NCBI GenBank assembly: GCA_035937595.1
Contig: DASZHS010000024.1
Location: forward strand, 1 to 39,703
Origin: Palsa-459 sp035937595
Lineage (GTDB): Bacteria; Actinomycetota; Acidimicrobiia; Acidimicrobiales; RAAP-2
Direction of reading: 5' to 3'
DNA length: 39,703 bases
Shown one piece after another: positions 7,094-15,307 of the stretch. Every line of letters begins with the position of its first letter. The first letter of the stretch is position 1. Under the pieces are notes generated by a model. The model was not told the DNA's origin, did no database searches, and saw only the letters and a list, made by a program, of their open reading frames with translations. A program made the position numbers and the translations under genes.

Positions 7094-8725
7094 GTGGACA
7101 TCGACTTGGCGACGGCGTGGGAGATCGTGTCGGACGCGCTGCCCGACCGGGACGCCATCGTCCAAGGGGACCGACGGCTGACCTACCGCGCCTTCGAGGA
7201 GACCGCGGCCCGCTTCGCCACGGCGATCGAGCTCGCCGGCGTCGAGGAGGGCGGCAAGGTCGCGCTCTACCTCTACAACTCTCCGGAGTACATGCTGGGC
7301 GAGTTCGGCGCCTTCAAGCACCGGGCGATCCCGGTCAACGTCAACTACCGCTACCTCGACGACGAGCTGGCGTACCTCCTCGACAACAGCGACGCAGAGG
7401 TGCTCGTCTTCCACCGCTCGCTGGGCGACCGCGTGGGACGGGTCCGTGACCGGCTCTCGAACCTCCGCCTCCTCGTCGAGGTCGACGACAGTGCCCACGC
7501 CGGCGGCACGCAGCTCGACGGCGTGATCCCGTTCGACGAGCTCGTCGCCTCGCACGCGCCGCAGGCGCGCAAGACGCGGTCCGGCAGGGACATCTCCATG
7601 ACTTACACGGGCGGCACGACCGGGATGCCGAAGGGCGTGATGTCCCGCCAGGGGGCGTACGTGGACGGCATCTATCGCGCGTCCGCCCAGCTGCTGGACC
7701 TCCCCGCCGCGCCGGCCGCACCCGACGAGATCGCGACGCTGGTCCAGCAGCTGCAGACCTCGGGGCGCGGGGTGGCGATGCCGTGCTGCCCCCTCATGCA
7801 CGCCACGGGGCTCGGCATCTGCGCGATCCCGACGCTGCTGCGCGGCGGGACGCTCGTCCTCCTCGAGCAGCGGACCTTCGATCCCCACGAGGTGTGGACC
7901 CAGGTCGAGCGCGAGCGCGTGGCCGTGATCGTCATCGTCGGGGACGCCTTCGCACGCCCGATGCTGCGCGCGCTGGAGGAGCGCCAGCGCGACGGCCGCC
8001 CGTACGACACCTCGAGCATCACCGACCTGATCTCCGCGGGGACGATCTGGAGCGCGGAGGTGAAGGACGCGCTCGCCACGCACCTCTCGGCACGGCTGAT
8101 CGACATGCTCGGCTCCACCGAGGGCGGCATCTACGCCGTCTCGAGCGCCAACCGCGCCGCCCACGTGGCCACGGCCCGCTTCTCGTTGTCCATGGGGGCG
8201 AGGGTGCTCACCGAGGACGGGAGCGACGTCGTCCCCGGCTCGGGCGAGCAGGGCCTCATCGCGAGCCCGTCCAACGCCATCGGCTACTTCAAGGACCCCG
8301 AGAAGTCCGCGCGGACCTTCCGCGAGATCGACGGCCAGTCCTACGTGCTCACCGGCGACTGGGCGACCGTCGAGCTCGATGGGTCGATCACCCTGCTCGG
8401 GCGCGGATCGAACTGCATCAACTCGGGTGGGGAGAAGGTCTTCCCCGAGGAGGTCGAGGAGGCGGTGAAGCGTCACCCCGACGTCGACGACTGCCTGGTG
8501 GTCGGCATGCCCGACGAGCGGTTCGGCCAGCGCGTCGTCGCCGTCGTCGGCGCCGCCACCGTGCGCCGGCCCACCGAAGACGAGCTTCGCGAGTGGCTCC
8601 GCCCGTCGCTCGCGCACTACAAGATCCCGCGGTCGTTCATCGTCCTCGACGCGGTGCGACGCGCACCGAACGGCAAGGCCGACTACGGCTGGGCGAGAGA
8701 GGAAGCATCGGCGCGCCACGTGTGA
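7094..8725 (+). CDS. Acyl-CoA synthetase (AMP-binding, FadD-like)
   Basis: This 543-residue ligase of the adenylate-forming superfamily should activate a carboxylic acid to its acyl-AMP and then to the CoA thioester. The P-loop TYTGGTTGMPKGVM lies at residues 170-183 and the ATP-binding LGSTEGGIY follows. TGDW with Asp422, the hinge GRGSNCINSGGEKVFPEEVE and the C-terminal catalytic Lys528 in PNGKADYG are all present, so the enzyme looks intact. The sequence resembles long-chain or steroid side-chain FadD proteins, but the substrate cannot be read from it. Start GTG 7094 has the ribosome binding site AGGAGGG upstream. It is a single gene, followed by a strong hairpin at 8747. Confidence 0.95.
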   Translation: MDIDLATAWEIVSDALPDRDAIVQGDRRLTYRAFEETAARFATAIELAGVEEGGKVALYLYNSPEYMLGEFGAFKHRAIPVNVNYRYLDDELAYLLDNSDAEVLVFHRSLGDRVGRVRDRLSNLRLLVEVDDSAHAGGTQLDGVIPFDELVASHAPQARKTRSGRDISMTYTGGTTGMPKGVMSRQGAYVDGIYRASAQLLDLPAAPAAPDEIATLVQQLQTSGRGVAMPCCPLMHATGLGICAIPTLLRGGTLVLLEQRTFDPHEVWTQVERERVAVIVIVGDAFARPMLRALEERQRDGRPYDTSSITDLISAGTIWSAEVKDALATHLSARLIDMLGSTEGGIYAVSSANRAAHVATARFSLSMGARVLTEDGSDVVPGSGEQGLIASPSNAIGYFKDPEKSARTFREIDGQSYVLTGDWATVELDGSITLLGRGSNCINSGGEKVFPEEVEEAVKRHPDVDDCLVVGMPDERFGQRVVAVVGAATVRRPTEDELREWLRPSLAHYKIPRSFIVLDAVRRAPNGKADYGWAREEASARHV

Positions 8726-8746
8726 GGGTGCGCACCCGGGCGATGC

Positions 8747-8764
8747 CGTCGTGGCACCACGACG
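8747..8764 (+). terminator. Stem-loop after acyl-CoA synthetase gene
   Basis: CGTCGTG (8747-8753) pairs with CACGACG (8758-8764) around GCAC, a seven-pair stem 21 bases after the stop codon. There is no T-run, as is common in high-GC bacteria. A 12-base palindrome GGGTGCGCACCC (8726-8737) directly follows the stop and may contribute. Confidence 0.55.
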
Positions 8765-8910
8765 CGTGAGGCCGGCCGTGGCGTCGCCGGCGTCAGCAGC
8801 TCGACGGGCGCCACCCCTCCGCCGCGTATCGAAGTCTCGCTCGACGTGCAGCGATGAGCTGGCCACGCGGCGCGGCACCCATGGGTCGCACGACCGGGGA
8901 GACTGGCGTC

Positions 8911-9822
8911 GTGGACGCGTCACTCCGGGCCGCGCCGACGACGGCCGTGCGCCAGTGGGTGGCCGACGCGGTGGGCGCCGGCGCGCGGGTCACCACCACG
9001 CGACGCCTGACGGGCGGGGTGACGTCGTCGATGCACGCGCTCGGGATCGAGGACGCAGGCGGCCGGCGGCACCGGGTCGTCCTGCGCCGATGGGACCGCT
9101 CCGAGCACCCGGACGGCGAAGATCGCGTGCACCGCGAGGCGCGTGTCCTCGGTCTGCTCGCGCCGACCGACGTGCCCGCGCCGCTCCTCGTCGCGTCGGA
9201 CCCCCGAGGGGAGCGCTGCGACGCCCCGGCCCTGCTCATGTCCTTCGTCCCCGGTCGGCTGCACCTCTCGCCCGACGACCCCGACGACTGGGTCGCCCAG
9301 ATGGCGGAGCTCCTCGCGCGGATCCACGACACGGGCCTCGCGCCAGCGCCGTTCGACCTCGACCTCGACCTCGACGCGCTCGAGGTGCCATCGTGGACAC
9401 GGCGGCCGGGTCTGTGGCGAGACGCGATCTCGATCGTGCGCCAGGCACCCCCGACCTCTGAGCACCGACTCCTGCACCGCGACTACCAGCAGTTCAACCT
9501 GCTGTGGCGCGGGGATCGACTCGTGGGCGTCGTCGACTGGGTCTTCTCGTCGGTCGGGCCACCGAGCGTCGACGTCGCCCACGGCCGGCTGAACCTCACG
9601 CTCCTGTACTCGCCGGCGCGCGCAGAGCAGCTCCGCGCTGCCTACGAGTCGATCGCCGGACGACCGGTCGAGCCTTGGTGGGACCTCGCGGGCATGCTCC
9701 AGTACCTCCCCGGTTGGGGCGGGTTCCTGCAGCAGCAGGCAGGACGGCGGCTCCGACTGGACTTCGCGGGCATGCACGACCGCGTGGAGGAGGTCGTGGC
9801 GGGGATCCTCGGACGACTGTGA
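8911..9822 (+). CDS. Phosphotransferase (APH/choline kinase-like fold)
   Basis: This 303-residue protein-kinase-like small-molecule phosphotransferase has the catalytic loop His189-Arg-Asp191 to Asn196 in LHRDYQQFNLLW and the metal-binding Asp209 in GVVDWVF. The N-terminal lobe has the nucleotide-loop region RRLTGGVTSSMHAL and hinge-region MSFVPGRLHL. Such proteins phosphorylate aminoglycosides, homoserine, choline or sugars; the substrate is not evident here, and antibiotic resistance should not be assumed. I chose GTG 8911 because GAGACT lies six bases before it; ATG 8881 or 8854 would add 10-19 residues. It is a single gene with a terminator hairpin downstream. Confidence 0.88.
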   Translation: MDASLRAAPTTAVRQWVADAVGAGARVTTTRRLTGGVTSSMHALGIEDAGGRRHRVVLRRWDRSEHPDGEDRVHREARVLGLLAPTDVPAPLLVASDPRGERCDAPALLMSFVPGRLHLSPDDPDDWVAQMAELLARIHDTGLAPAPFDLDLDLDALEVPSWTRRPGLWRDAISIVRQAPPTSEHRLLHRDYQQFNLLWRGDRLVGVVDWVFSSVGPPSVDVAHGRLNLTLLYSPARAEQLRAAYESIAGRPVEPWWDLAGMLQYLPGWGGFLQQQAGRRLRLDFAGMHDRVEEVVAGILGRL

Positions 9823-9854
9823 GCCGCGGCCCCGAGGTCACCCAGCCCAGCGCG

Positions 9855-9872
9855 GCTGCCCGTCCGGGCAGC
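9855..9872 (+). terminator. Stem-loop after phosphotransferase gene
   Basis: GCTGCCC (9855-9861) and GGGCAGC (9866-9872) form a perfect seven-pair stem with a GTCC tetraloop, 32 bases after the stop at 9822. No T-run follows. Confidence 0.55.
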
Positions 9873-9904
9873 GGGCCAGCGTCTTCCAGCGGGCCAGCGC
9901 CTTC
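9869..9904 (+). repeat. Two tandem 18-base repeats
   Basis: CAGCGGGCCAGCGTCTTC at 9869-9886 is followed directly by CAGCGGGCCAGCGCCTTC at 9887-9904, with one difference. The array begins within the terminator stem and ends 14 bases before the -10 box of the CapA-like gene. It may be regulatory or a simple duplication. Confidence 0.6.
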
Positions 9905-9918
9905 CAGAGGGGCGCGGG

Positions 9919-9924
9919 TAGGTT
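9919..9924 (+). promoter_or_regulatory. -10 box TAGGTT, leaderless start
   Basis: TAGGTT is followed by six bases and the GTG at 9931. Confidence 0.5.
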
Positions 9925-9930
9925 CGCGCG

Positions 9931-11226
9931 GTGCGCACCGCGGGCGTCCTCGACGAGGTGCCGCCGACGCCGCCGCTCGCCATCTCGGTTACCGAGTCGG
10001 GCGGGGCCCGCGTCGCACCGCCGCGCACCTGGGCGACGTCGGGCCGCGTCCGACGCAACCGCACCGCCGCCGTTGTGCTCGTCGCCGCGGTCGCGGCCCT
10101 GCTCGCCTACGTCCTCACCGATGGCGGCCCGTCGGCGTCCGTCGGCGCCACCAGCCATCCCCACAGGGCCGTGGCGGGCAACCCGAGGCTCGACGAGTCC
10201 TGGGACGGCGACGGCCAGCCGGTGACGCTCGTCTTCGGCGGGGACGTCAACTTCCCACGGGGCAGCGTGCTCGGCAGCCGCCTCGCGGCGCACCCCGCGA
10301 CCGCGCTCGGGCCGGGCGCGCACCAGCTGCTGGCGCGGTCGGACCTGGCCATGGTCAACCTCGAGACCGCACTCACGTTCGGGGGGTGTCCCGTGCCCCA
10401 GCCCAAGCAGTACGTCTTCTCGGCCCCGCCCTCGGCGATCACCGCCCTCCGGGGGGCGGGGGCGACGCTCGTGACCGAGGCGAACAACCACGGTGAGGAC
10501 TGCGGGGCACCCGGGCTCACCCAGGCGCTGACGATCCGCGCGAGGGCGCACTACCGGGTGATCGGCATCGGCGGCAACGCACGCCAGGCGTTCACCTCCT
10601 ATCAGAGCGTGCTGCACGGTGAGCGCATCGGCATCATCGCGGCGACCCAGGTGATCGACTCCGACCTCGCCGCCACGTGGACCGCCACGGACACCCAGCC
10701 CGGGCTCGCCTCGGCCTACCAGGTCCAAGCGCTCGTCGACGCCGTGCGGTCGGCGCGCCGGGTCGACGACACGGTGGTCGTCTTCCTGCACTGGGGCATC
10801 CAGCTGGACGCCTGCCCGGACCCCCAGCAGGAGCCGCTCGCCCGGCTCTTGGTGCGCGCGGGCGCCGACATCGTCATCGGCAGCCACGCCCACGTGCTGC
10901 TGGGCGCCGGGTACCTCGGGTCCGCCTTCGTCGACTACGGCCTCGGCAACTTCGCCTTCTACAACGACCCGCCGCCGACGAACGTGAGCGGCGCCCTCGC
11001 GATCACCGTGACGGGTCGCCACATCGACACCTACGCCTGGCGTCCGGCCATCATCGAGGGCGAGCTGCCCGTGCCCGTGACCGGCGCCGCGGCCCACGAG
11101 GTGCAGGCACGGCTCGTGGGCGCCCGGGGGTGCACCGACCTCACCGCGCACCCGACCGCCGCGCTCGCGACGCCCGCCAGCGAGGGCGCCGGCGTGCCGC
11201 TCGGGCAGCTCCGCGAGCTGGGCTGA
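9931..11226 (+). CDS. Membrane-anchored CapA-family (poly-gamma-glutamate synthesis type) protein
   Basis: This 431-residue protein has one N-terminal membrane helix (about residues 47-65, AAVVLVAAVAALLAYVLTDG) and an extracytoplasmic metallophosphatase-like CapA domain. Visible motifs are LVFGGDVNFPR, LAMVNLETALT, TEANNHGEDCG, VVFLHWGIQ, VIGSHAHVLLG and DYGLGNFAFYN, which together are diagnostic. CapA/PgsA proteins act in export or attachment of poly-gamma-glutamate, but many homologues occur without the synthetase genes capB/capC, as here, and may be hydrolases of other phospho-esters. The start follows a TAGGTT box by six bases. It is a single gene, close to the glycan locus. Confidence 0.93.
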   Translation: MRTAGVLDEVPPTPPLAISVTESGGARVAPPRTWATSGRVRRNRTAAVVLVAAVAALLAYVLTDGGPSASVGATSHPHRAVAGNPRLDESWDGDGQPVTLVFGGDVNFPRGSVLGSRLAAHPATALGPGAHQLLARSDLAMVNLETALTFGGCPVPQPKQYVFSAPPSAITALRGAGATLVTEANNHGEDCGAPGLTQALTIRARAHYRVIGIGGNARQAFTSYQSVLHGERIGIIAATQVIDSDLAATWTATDTQPGLASAYQVQALVDAVRSARRVDDTVVVFLHWGIQLDACPDPQQEPLARLLVRAGADIVIGSHAHVLLGAGYLGSAFVDYGLGNFAFYNDPPPTNVSGALAITVTGRHIDTYAWRPAIIEGELPVPVTGAAAHEVQARLVGARGCTDLTAHPTAALATPASEGAGVPLGQLRELG

Positions 11227-11250
11227 CCGCTCGCGGGACGGCGCCGTCGC

Positions 11251-11775
11251 TCACCTTCCGAACAGGAGGTGGCGGTGCGCCAGGAGAAAGGTGGTCACCT
11301 CCTCGTAGATCCCGGGCTGCTCGCTCTCGCGCGGGCCGGCGACGTTGAGGGTGCACCGGTGGGGGAGCCCGCCGACGAAGGACTCCAGCCGGGCGTCACG
11401 ATCGGGCGCCGTGAGGTCGACGAGGGCGAAGGGGACCCCGCGCGCCCGGGCGGCGCTGGCCGTGAGCGCCGTGCCGGGTGAGCCGGCGTCGCCCAGCACG
11501 AACACGAGCGTCGCGTCGGCGGACCGCACGTTGCGCACCGTGCGCTCCTCGGGATCGCTCGACTCGGACTCGTCGAACGCGGGGTAGTCCGCGAGGACCC
11601 CTGGCGGGTGCGGTCGGTCCTCGGCCCAGCCACCGCGTGGCACCCACCCGCCGTAGGGGACGCCGAGTGCCACCGCCACGTCGGTCGCGGCGCGATCGGC
11701 GCCGGCCTGACCACCGGTTACCACTCGGGCCACCGCGCCGCCGCTCGCGGGGGACGCGGGCGAGGTACCGGGCAC
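11251..11775 (-). CDS. Putative molybdenum carrier-like protein (Rossmann fold)
   Basis: This 174-residue soluble protein has the family signature near its N-terminus: VVTGGQAGADRAATDVA, then GVPYGGWVPRGGWAEDR. Later come RTVRNVRSADATLVFVLG and GSPGTALT, the usual core of the putative molybdenum carrier family (related to the YpsA/LOG Rossmann proteins). Molybdenum binding is an inference from a distant structure-based family name; nucleotide or nucleoside-phosphate handling is equally possible. GTG 11775 was chosen because CACAAT lies six bases before it, and because the frame further upstream looks like noncoding Arg-rich sequence. It is convergent with the CapA-like gene. Confidence 0.82.
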   Translation of the reverse strand: MPGTSPASPASGGAVARVVTGGQAGADRAATDVAVALGVPYGGWVPRGGWAEDRPHPPGVLADYPAFDESESSDPEERTVRNVRSADATLVFVLGDAGSPGTALTASAARARGVPFALVDLTAPDRDARLESFVGGLPHRCTLNVAGPRESEQPGIYEEVTTFLLAHRHLLFGR

Positions 11776-11882
11776 CGCTGCATTGTGCCCCCGCCGTGCG
11801 CGCACGGCATCGCCGCGACGCGGCCCGCGCGGTTCGTCGTGACGGGCGGTCACCGGTGTGTCGTCCCCGTGCGAAAGAGCCC

Positions 11883-13046
11883 ATGAGTTGGCCCGATGTT
11901 GTCCGCTCATGGTCGGTCCGGTTACCTCGGGATGCGACGTTGCTGTTCGTGACTACCGACACGCACGTCCCAGCCCGCATCGGCCTCGGTCGCGCCCGTC
12001 GTCGTCGCTCGACGCCGTGGCGTGACCGCTCCCGGAGCAGCCGCCTCCTCCAGCTGCTCGCCCTCGGCGGGGCGATCAGCCTCGGGATGACCGTGGCGGG
12101 CGCCGGCGCCCAGGCCGAGATCGGCCACCACGGCGCCGGCGGCACCCCGAGCAAGTCGGCCCACCCGCACCCGCTCGTCGCGAGCCTCCGGGCCTTCCAA
12201 GCCGCGCAGTTCAACACGCCCTCGGCGCACTTCGGCCGGGCACGCCACCACCACGGCGGGATCGGCGACCCCACCACGACCACCAACCCGCCGACGACGA
12301 CCACCGACCCGCCCGTGACGACCACGACGTCGCCGGCGGCCGTCACCTACCCGGTCGGGGTGGTCGACGCCACCGAGCCCTCCGGGATGGCCCCACCCGC
12401 CGCCGACGCGCTGCCCGGGTACACGCAGAGCTACGTCACCGACTTCTCCGGCTCGTCGCTGCCGAGCGGGTGGGAGGTCTTCACGGGCAACCCGGGCGGG
12501 GACGCGGGCGCCCAGTGGGGCGCCGCGCACGTGACGGTGGGCGCCGGACTCCTCAGCCTCGACACCTGGAAGGACCCCGCCTACAACAACGAGTGGGTGA
12601 CGGGCGGCCTCTGCCAGTGCGGTGTCGCCCACACCTATGGCGCCTACTTCGTCCGATCGAGGGTGACCGGCCCCGGCCCGACCCAGGTGGAGCTGCTGTG
12701 GCCGACCGGCAACCGGTGGCCACCGGAGATCGACTTCAACGAGTCGGGCGGGACGACGGACTGGACGTCGGCGACCCTGCACTTCACGTCGAACAACGAG
12801 CAGGACCAGCGAAGGTTGAACCTCGACCTCACCGTGTGGCACACCTGGGGAGTGCTCTGGACCCCGACGTCCGTGACGTACACTGTCGACGGCAAGGTGT
12901 GGGGATCGGTCCACGTCGCCTCGGAGATCTCAGACGTGCCCATGACCCTCGACCTCACCCAGCAGACCTGGTGCTCCTGGAACTACGCGTGCCCTAACTC
13001 GCCGCAGTCCATGCAGGTCGACTGGGTCGCCGAGTACACCCTGTAG
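11883..13046 (+). CDS. Secreted glycoside hydrolase family 16 protein, copy 1
   Basis: This 387-residue protein has a long basic N-terminus, a signal-like helix (LLQLLALGGAISLGMTVAGA), a Thr/Pro-rich linker (TTTTNPPTTTTDPPVTTTT) and a C-terminal GH16 beta-jelly-roll. The catalytic motif is EIDFNE with Glu282, Asp284 and Glu287, the ExDxxE form of laminarinase-type GH16 enzymes that cleave beta-1,3 or mixed glucans and galactans. Conserved stretches shared with the second copy include GGLCQCG, TYGAYFVRSR, VELLWP, VWHTWGV and MQVDWVAEY. ATG 11883 has AAAGAG upstream; GTG 11949 would shorten the long N-terminus and is a real alternative. It precedes the glycosyltransferase operon by 340 bases. 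Confidence 0.88.
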   Translation: MSWPDVVRSWSVRLPRDATLLFVTTDTHVPARIGLGRARRRRSTPWRDRSRSSRLLQLLALGGAISLGMTVAGAGAQAEIGHHGAGGTPSKSAHPHPLVASLRAFQAAQFNTPSAHFGRARHHHGGIGDPTTTTNPPTTTTDPPVTTTTSPAAVTYPVGVVDATEPSGMAPPAADALPGYTQSYVTDFSGSSLPSGWEVFTGNPGGDAGAQWGAAHVTVGAGLLSLDTWKDPAYNNEWVTGGLCQCGVAHTYGAYFVRSRVTGPGPTQVELLWPTGNRWPPEIDFNESGGTTDWTSATLHFTSNNEQDQRRLNLDLTVWHTWGVLWTPTSVTYTVDGKVWGSVHVASEISDVPMTLDLTQQTWCSWNYACPNSPQSMQVDWVAEYTL

Positions 13047-13056
13047 TCGGTCGTGA

Positions 13057-13076
13057 CCCGCCGCGGGCTGCGCCCG
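13057..13076 (+). terminator. Possible terminator after GH16 copy 1
   Basis: CGGGC (13064-13068) can pair with GCCCG (13072-13076), and the overlapping CCCGC/GCGGG (13057-13067) offers an alternative fold, 11-30 bases after the stop. The stems are short, so this is a weak call. Confidence 0.3.
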
Positions 13077-13325
13077 AGCCTGCGAGCGTCGCGATCGCGT
13101 CGGTGTGACGCCGCGACGACGGTGCCCTTGCGACGCGGCGGGTGAGCACGTTGACACACCGGCTCTGCCGCGCGCGTCCGCGCACCTCGCGTCGCGCGCG
13201 GCGCGAGGCCGGGACGACGCGTTGCGCGTCGCCCGCAGGGAGCACGGGGTCCTCGCCGCGCGGTGCGTCGTCGCGCGCGTCGCGTCGCGGTCGACCGAAC
13301 ACAATCCCAACTCGATCACTAGCAA

Positions 13326-13331
13326 TTGACA
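13326..13331 (+). promoter_or_regulatory. Consensus-like -35 TTGACA in A+T-rich patch
   Basis: TTGACA is an exact match to the housekeeping -35 and sits in the only markedly A+T-rich stretch of this region. A good TANNNT -10 at 16-18 bases is absent (AAGGCT at 17), so activator-dependent promotion is possible. Confidence 0.4.
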
Positions 13332-13346
13332 AAAATTTCCATCTCG

Positions 13347-13381
13347 GCAAGGCTTGCGGGCGCAAGGGCTGATGAGGAGGG
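13347..13381 (+). promoter_or_regulatory. Leader with alternative hairpins and strong RBS
   Basis: GCAAG (13347-13351), CTTGC (13353-13357) and GCAAG (13362-13366) let the middle segment pair with the downstream copy in a clean five-pair stem with a GGGC loop, or partially with the upstream copy. GAGGAGGG at 13374-13381 is a strong Shine-Dalgarno sequence five bases before GTG 13387 and fixes that start. I found no known riboswitch consensus. Confidence 0.4.
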
Positions 13382-13386
13382 CAACC

Positions 13387-14169
13387 GTGCGCACGGCCAG
13401 CCCGGCGCTTCTGTCGGACTATCTGGGTGACGCAGCAGGGCACGGTGCCGTCCGTACGACCCCCTCCGCGGCGCGCACGGCGCCCACGGTGTCGGTGATC
13501 ATCCCGACGCTGAACGAGGCCGGGAACCTCCCCTACGTCCTCAACACGATCCCGCGCTGGGTCGACGAGATCGTCATCGTCGACGGGCGCTCGAGCGACG
13601 ACACCGCGCGCGTCGCGCGCGTGCTCCGACCCGACGCGAGGATCGTCCACCAAGTGCGCAAGGGCAAGGGTGCCGCGCTGCGCGCGGGGCTCGACTCGGC
13701 ACGGGGCGACCTGCTCATCATCATGGACGCCGACGGCTCGATGGACGGGGCGGACATCGAGAAGTTCCGTGACGCGCTCGTCGACGGCGCGGACTACGTG
13801 AAGGGCAGCCGCTTCCGCGACGGCGGGGGCTCCACGGACATCACGCGTCTGCGAAGAGTCGGCGACGCGGGCATCTGTTTTTTGATGTGGCTGTTCTTCG
13901 GCGCCAAGTACACCGACGGCACCTACGGCTTCAAGGGGATGTGGGCGGGCAGCCTCGACGCCATCCGCATCGACACCGACGGCTTCGAGGTCGAGCTCCT
14001 CATCGACATCCGCGCGCACCGCGGCGGTCTCACCACATCCGAGGTCGCGTGCTTCGAGACCGATCGCATCCACGGGCGCAGCAACCTCAACGCGCTCAGT
14101 GACGGCCTGCGCTGCTTCCGCGTGATCGTCCGCGAACGACTGCGGAGGTACCGTGTTTCGCCGAGGTGA
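13387..14169 (+). CDS. Family 2 glycosyltransferase (polyprenyl-phosphate sugar transferase-like)
   Basis: This 260-residue GT-A fold enzyme should transfer a sugar from a nucleotide sugar, possibly to a polyprenyl phosphate as in DPM1/GtrB-like proteins. Visible motifs are VSVIIPTLNEAGNLPYVL, VDGRSSDDT, KGKGAALRAG, the metal-binding DxD at Asp114/Asp116 in IMDADGSMDG, and VKGSRFRDGGG. Unlike GtrB it has no C-terminal membrane helices, only a short hydrophobic stretch ICFLMWLFFG. GTG 13387 is chosen over ATG 13372 because of the GAGGAGGG five bases before it. First gene of a seven-gene operon; its 3' end overlaps the next gene by 17 bases. Confidence 0.92.
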   Translation: MRTASPALLSDYLGDAAGHGAVRTTPSAARTAPTVSVIIPTLNEAGNLPYVLNTIPRWVDEIVIVDGRSSDDTARVARVLRPDARIVHQVRKGKGAALRAGLDSARGDLLIIMDADGSMDGADIEKFRDALVDGADYVKGSRFRDGGGSTDITRLRRVGDAGICFLMWLFFGAKYTDGTYGFKGMWAGSLDAIRIDTDGFEVELLIDIRAHRGGLTTSEVACFETDRIHGRSNLNALSDGLRCFRVIVRERLRRYRVSPR

Positions 14170-15307
14170 CGAGCCCATCGGGCTGTCGCAGCGCAACGAC
14201 GCGGACCGCACGTCCGTCGTCGTGGCCGGCCCTGGTCGGGCGACCACGATCCCGGGGATCATCGTCTCGGAGATCGTCCATGCGGTCTCGCTGACCGCGC
14301 CGGTCACGAGGATCGAGGTCGACCTCGGGCTCGACTACACCGTCGGGTTGCATCGTGCGCCGTCGCTCGCGGTCGCGCACCGCGCCGAGTCGCCAACGAC
14401 GGTGCTGTCGCGCCGCGCACCCGACAGCGCGCGGTTCCGCGCCCAGGCGTTCCGCGACTGGCTCGGCCCCGACGTGAAGACCGCCATCGCCTACGCGTGG
14501 CCCGGCATCGACAACTCCTGGATCAAGCCCTTCATCCAGATCGCGAGGGGCGCGGGCATCACCTCGGTCGTCGCGGTCGCGAGCCTGCCGAGGACGACGC
14601 TCGTGCGGCCCGCGAGCCTCGCCGACACGCTCGCGCGCGCCGACCTCGTCCTCGTCGGCGACGAGCCCGACGCGCTCGCGCTGTCCCGCGCGCTCGGCGG
14701 GCGCCCCGTCGTCGAGGCCCACGAGGCGCTGTCGCTCTCGAGCCGGGACGGCCGCGGCTCGGGGCACCAGATCACCGCCTTCCTTCGCCGCGGCAGCACC
14801 AGCACGCTCTCCTCACTGCTGGCCGCGTTCGACGCCATCCCCGAGGCCTGGATCGACGAGTACCACCTCCAGGTGGTGATGCGGCACGCCGGGCAGATCT
14901 TCCCCGAGATGATCGCGAACAGCTACCACGGCGACCACGTCCGCCTGATCGGCGAGGACCTGTCGAGGCCGAGCCTCGACGATCTCTGCGCGGCGTCGTC
15001 GGTGCTCGGGGTCGCGGACCCCACCGTCGACTCGCGGGCCTTCTCGGCCGCCATGGACTTCGGTATCGCCACGGTCGTGCTCTCCTCTTCACCGGTGCCC
15101 GAGGTCGGCATGGGCTACGTCGGGGGGTTGCTGGCCGACCTCGCCCATCCCGCGTCCGTGCACGTCGCGCTCCGTCACGCGCTGCGGCTCGCGGAGCTGA
15201 GCTTCCCGAGCCCTGACGCGTGGGACGAGCTCGCGCTGCGGCTCGCCGACCCGCGGCGCACGTCCGCGCCGGCGGCCAGGCTCCTCGAGCCCGCCGCGAC
15301 GCGCTGA
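14153..15307 (+). CDS. GT4-like (GT-B fold) glycosyltransferase candidate
   Basis: This 384-residue protein starts at GTG 14153 inside the end of the previous gene. Two Rossmann-like halves can be seen: TSVVVAGPGRATTIPGIIVS to about residue 190 (VAVASLPRTTLVRPASLADT, ADLVLVGDEPDALAL), then a second half with LRRGSTSTLSSLLAAFDAIP, LQVVMRHAGQ, and VRLIGEDLSRPSLDDLCAAS, followed by a Pro-rich donor-site-like stretch SSSPVPEVGMG. This order fits a GT-B glycosyltransferase, but the usual E-x7-E signature is not clear, so the call rests mainly on the layout and operon context. The downstream ATG overlaps its stop (TGATG). Confidence 0.75.
   Translation: MFRRGDEPIGLSQRNDADRTSVVVAGPGRATTIPGIIVSEIVHAVSLTAPVTRIEVDLGLDYTVGLHRAPSLAVAHRAESPTTVLSRRAPDSARFRAQAFRDWLGPDVKTAIAYAWPGIDNSWIKPFIQIARGAGITSVVAVASLPRTTLVRPASLADTLARADLVLVGDEPDALALSRALGGRPVVEAHEALSLSSRDGRGSGHQITAFLRRGSTSTLSSLLAAFDAIPEAWIDEYHLQVVMRHAGQIFPEMIANSYHGDHVRLIGEDLSRPSLDDLCAASSVLGVADPTVDSRAFSAAMDFGIATVVLSSSPVPEVGMGYVGGLLADLAHPASVHVALRHALRLAELSFPSPDAWDELALRLADPRRTSAPAARLLEPAATR

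Larger units (their letters stand above)
13047..13386. other. Intergenic region before the glycan operon
   Basis: No gene was seen in these 340 bases. The first 30 bases contain possible terminator hairpins. Positions 13081-13290 are CG-dinucleotide-rich without a convincing reading frame. From about 13297 to 13345 the base composition turns sharply A+T-rich, with TTGACA at 13326-13331, then a small hairpin and a strong ribosome binding site. This looks like a promoter plus leader for the operon that starts at 13387. Confidence 0.6.

Noticed and set aside
6662..8923. Minus-strand open frame of 753 codons across the acyl-CoA synthetase
   Set aside because: The plus strand encodes a complete adenylate-forming enzyme with all motifs; the minus frame also runs through the tRNA gene.
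8911..9822. Aminoglycoside resistance gene
   Set aside because: The kinase-like fold is clear, but the family includes many housekeeping enzymes and nothing here is specific to aminoglycosides.
11237..11248. Palindrome GACGGCGCCGTC as a bidirectional terminator
   Set aside because: It has no loop bases and no T-run, so a stable hairpin is doubtful; it was not annotated.
12270..12335. Repetitive ACCACGACC sequence as a possible DNA repeat or CRISPR-like array
   Set aside because: It is in frame and encodes the Thr/Pro-rich linker of the GH16 protein; there are no unique spacers.
13340..13386. Cyclic-di-GMP or other known riboswitch in the glycan operon leader
   Set aside because: The hairpins are short and none of the conserved sequence blocks I know for GEMM or ydaO-type riboswitches is present.
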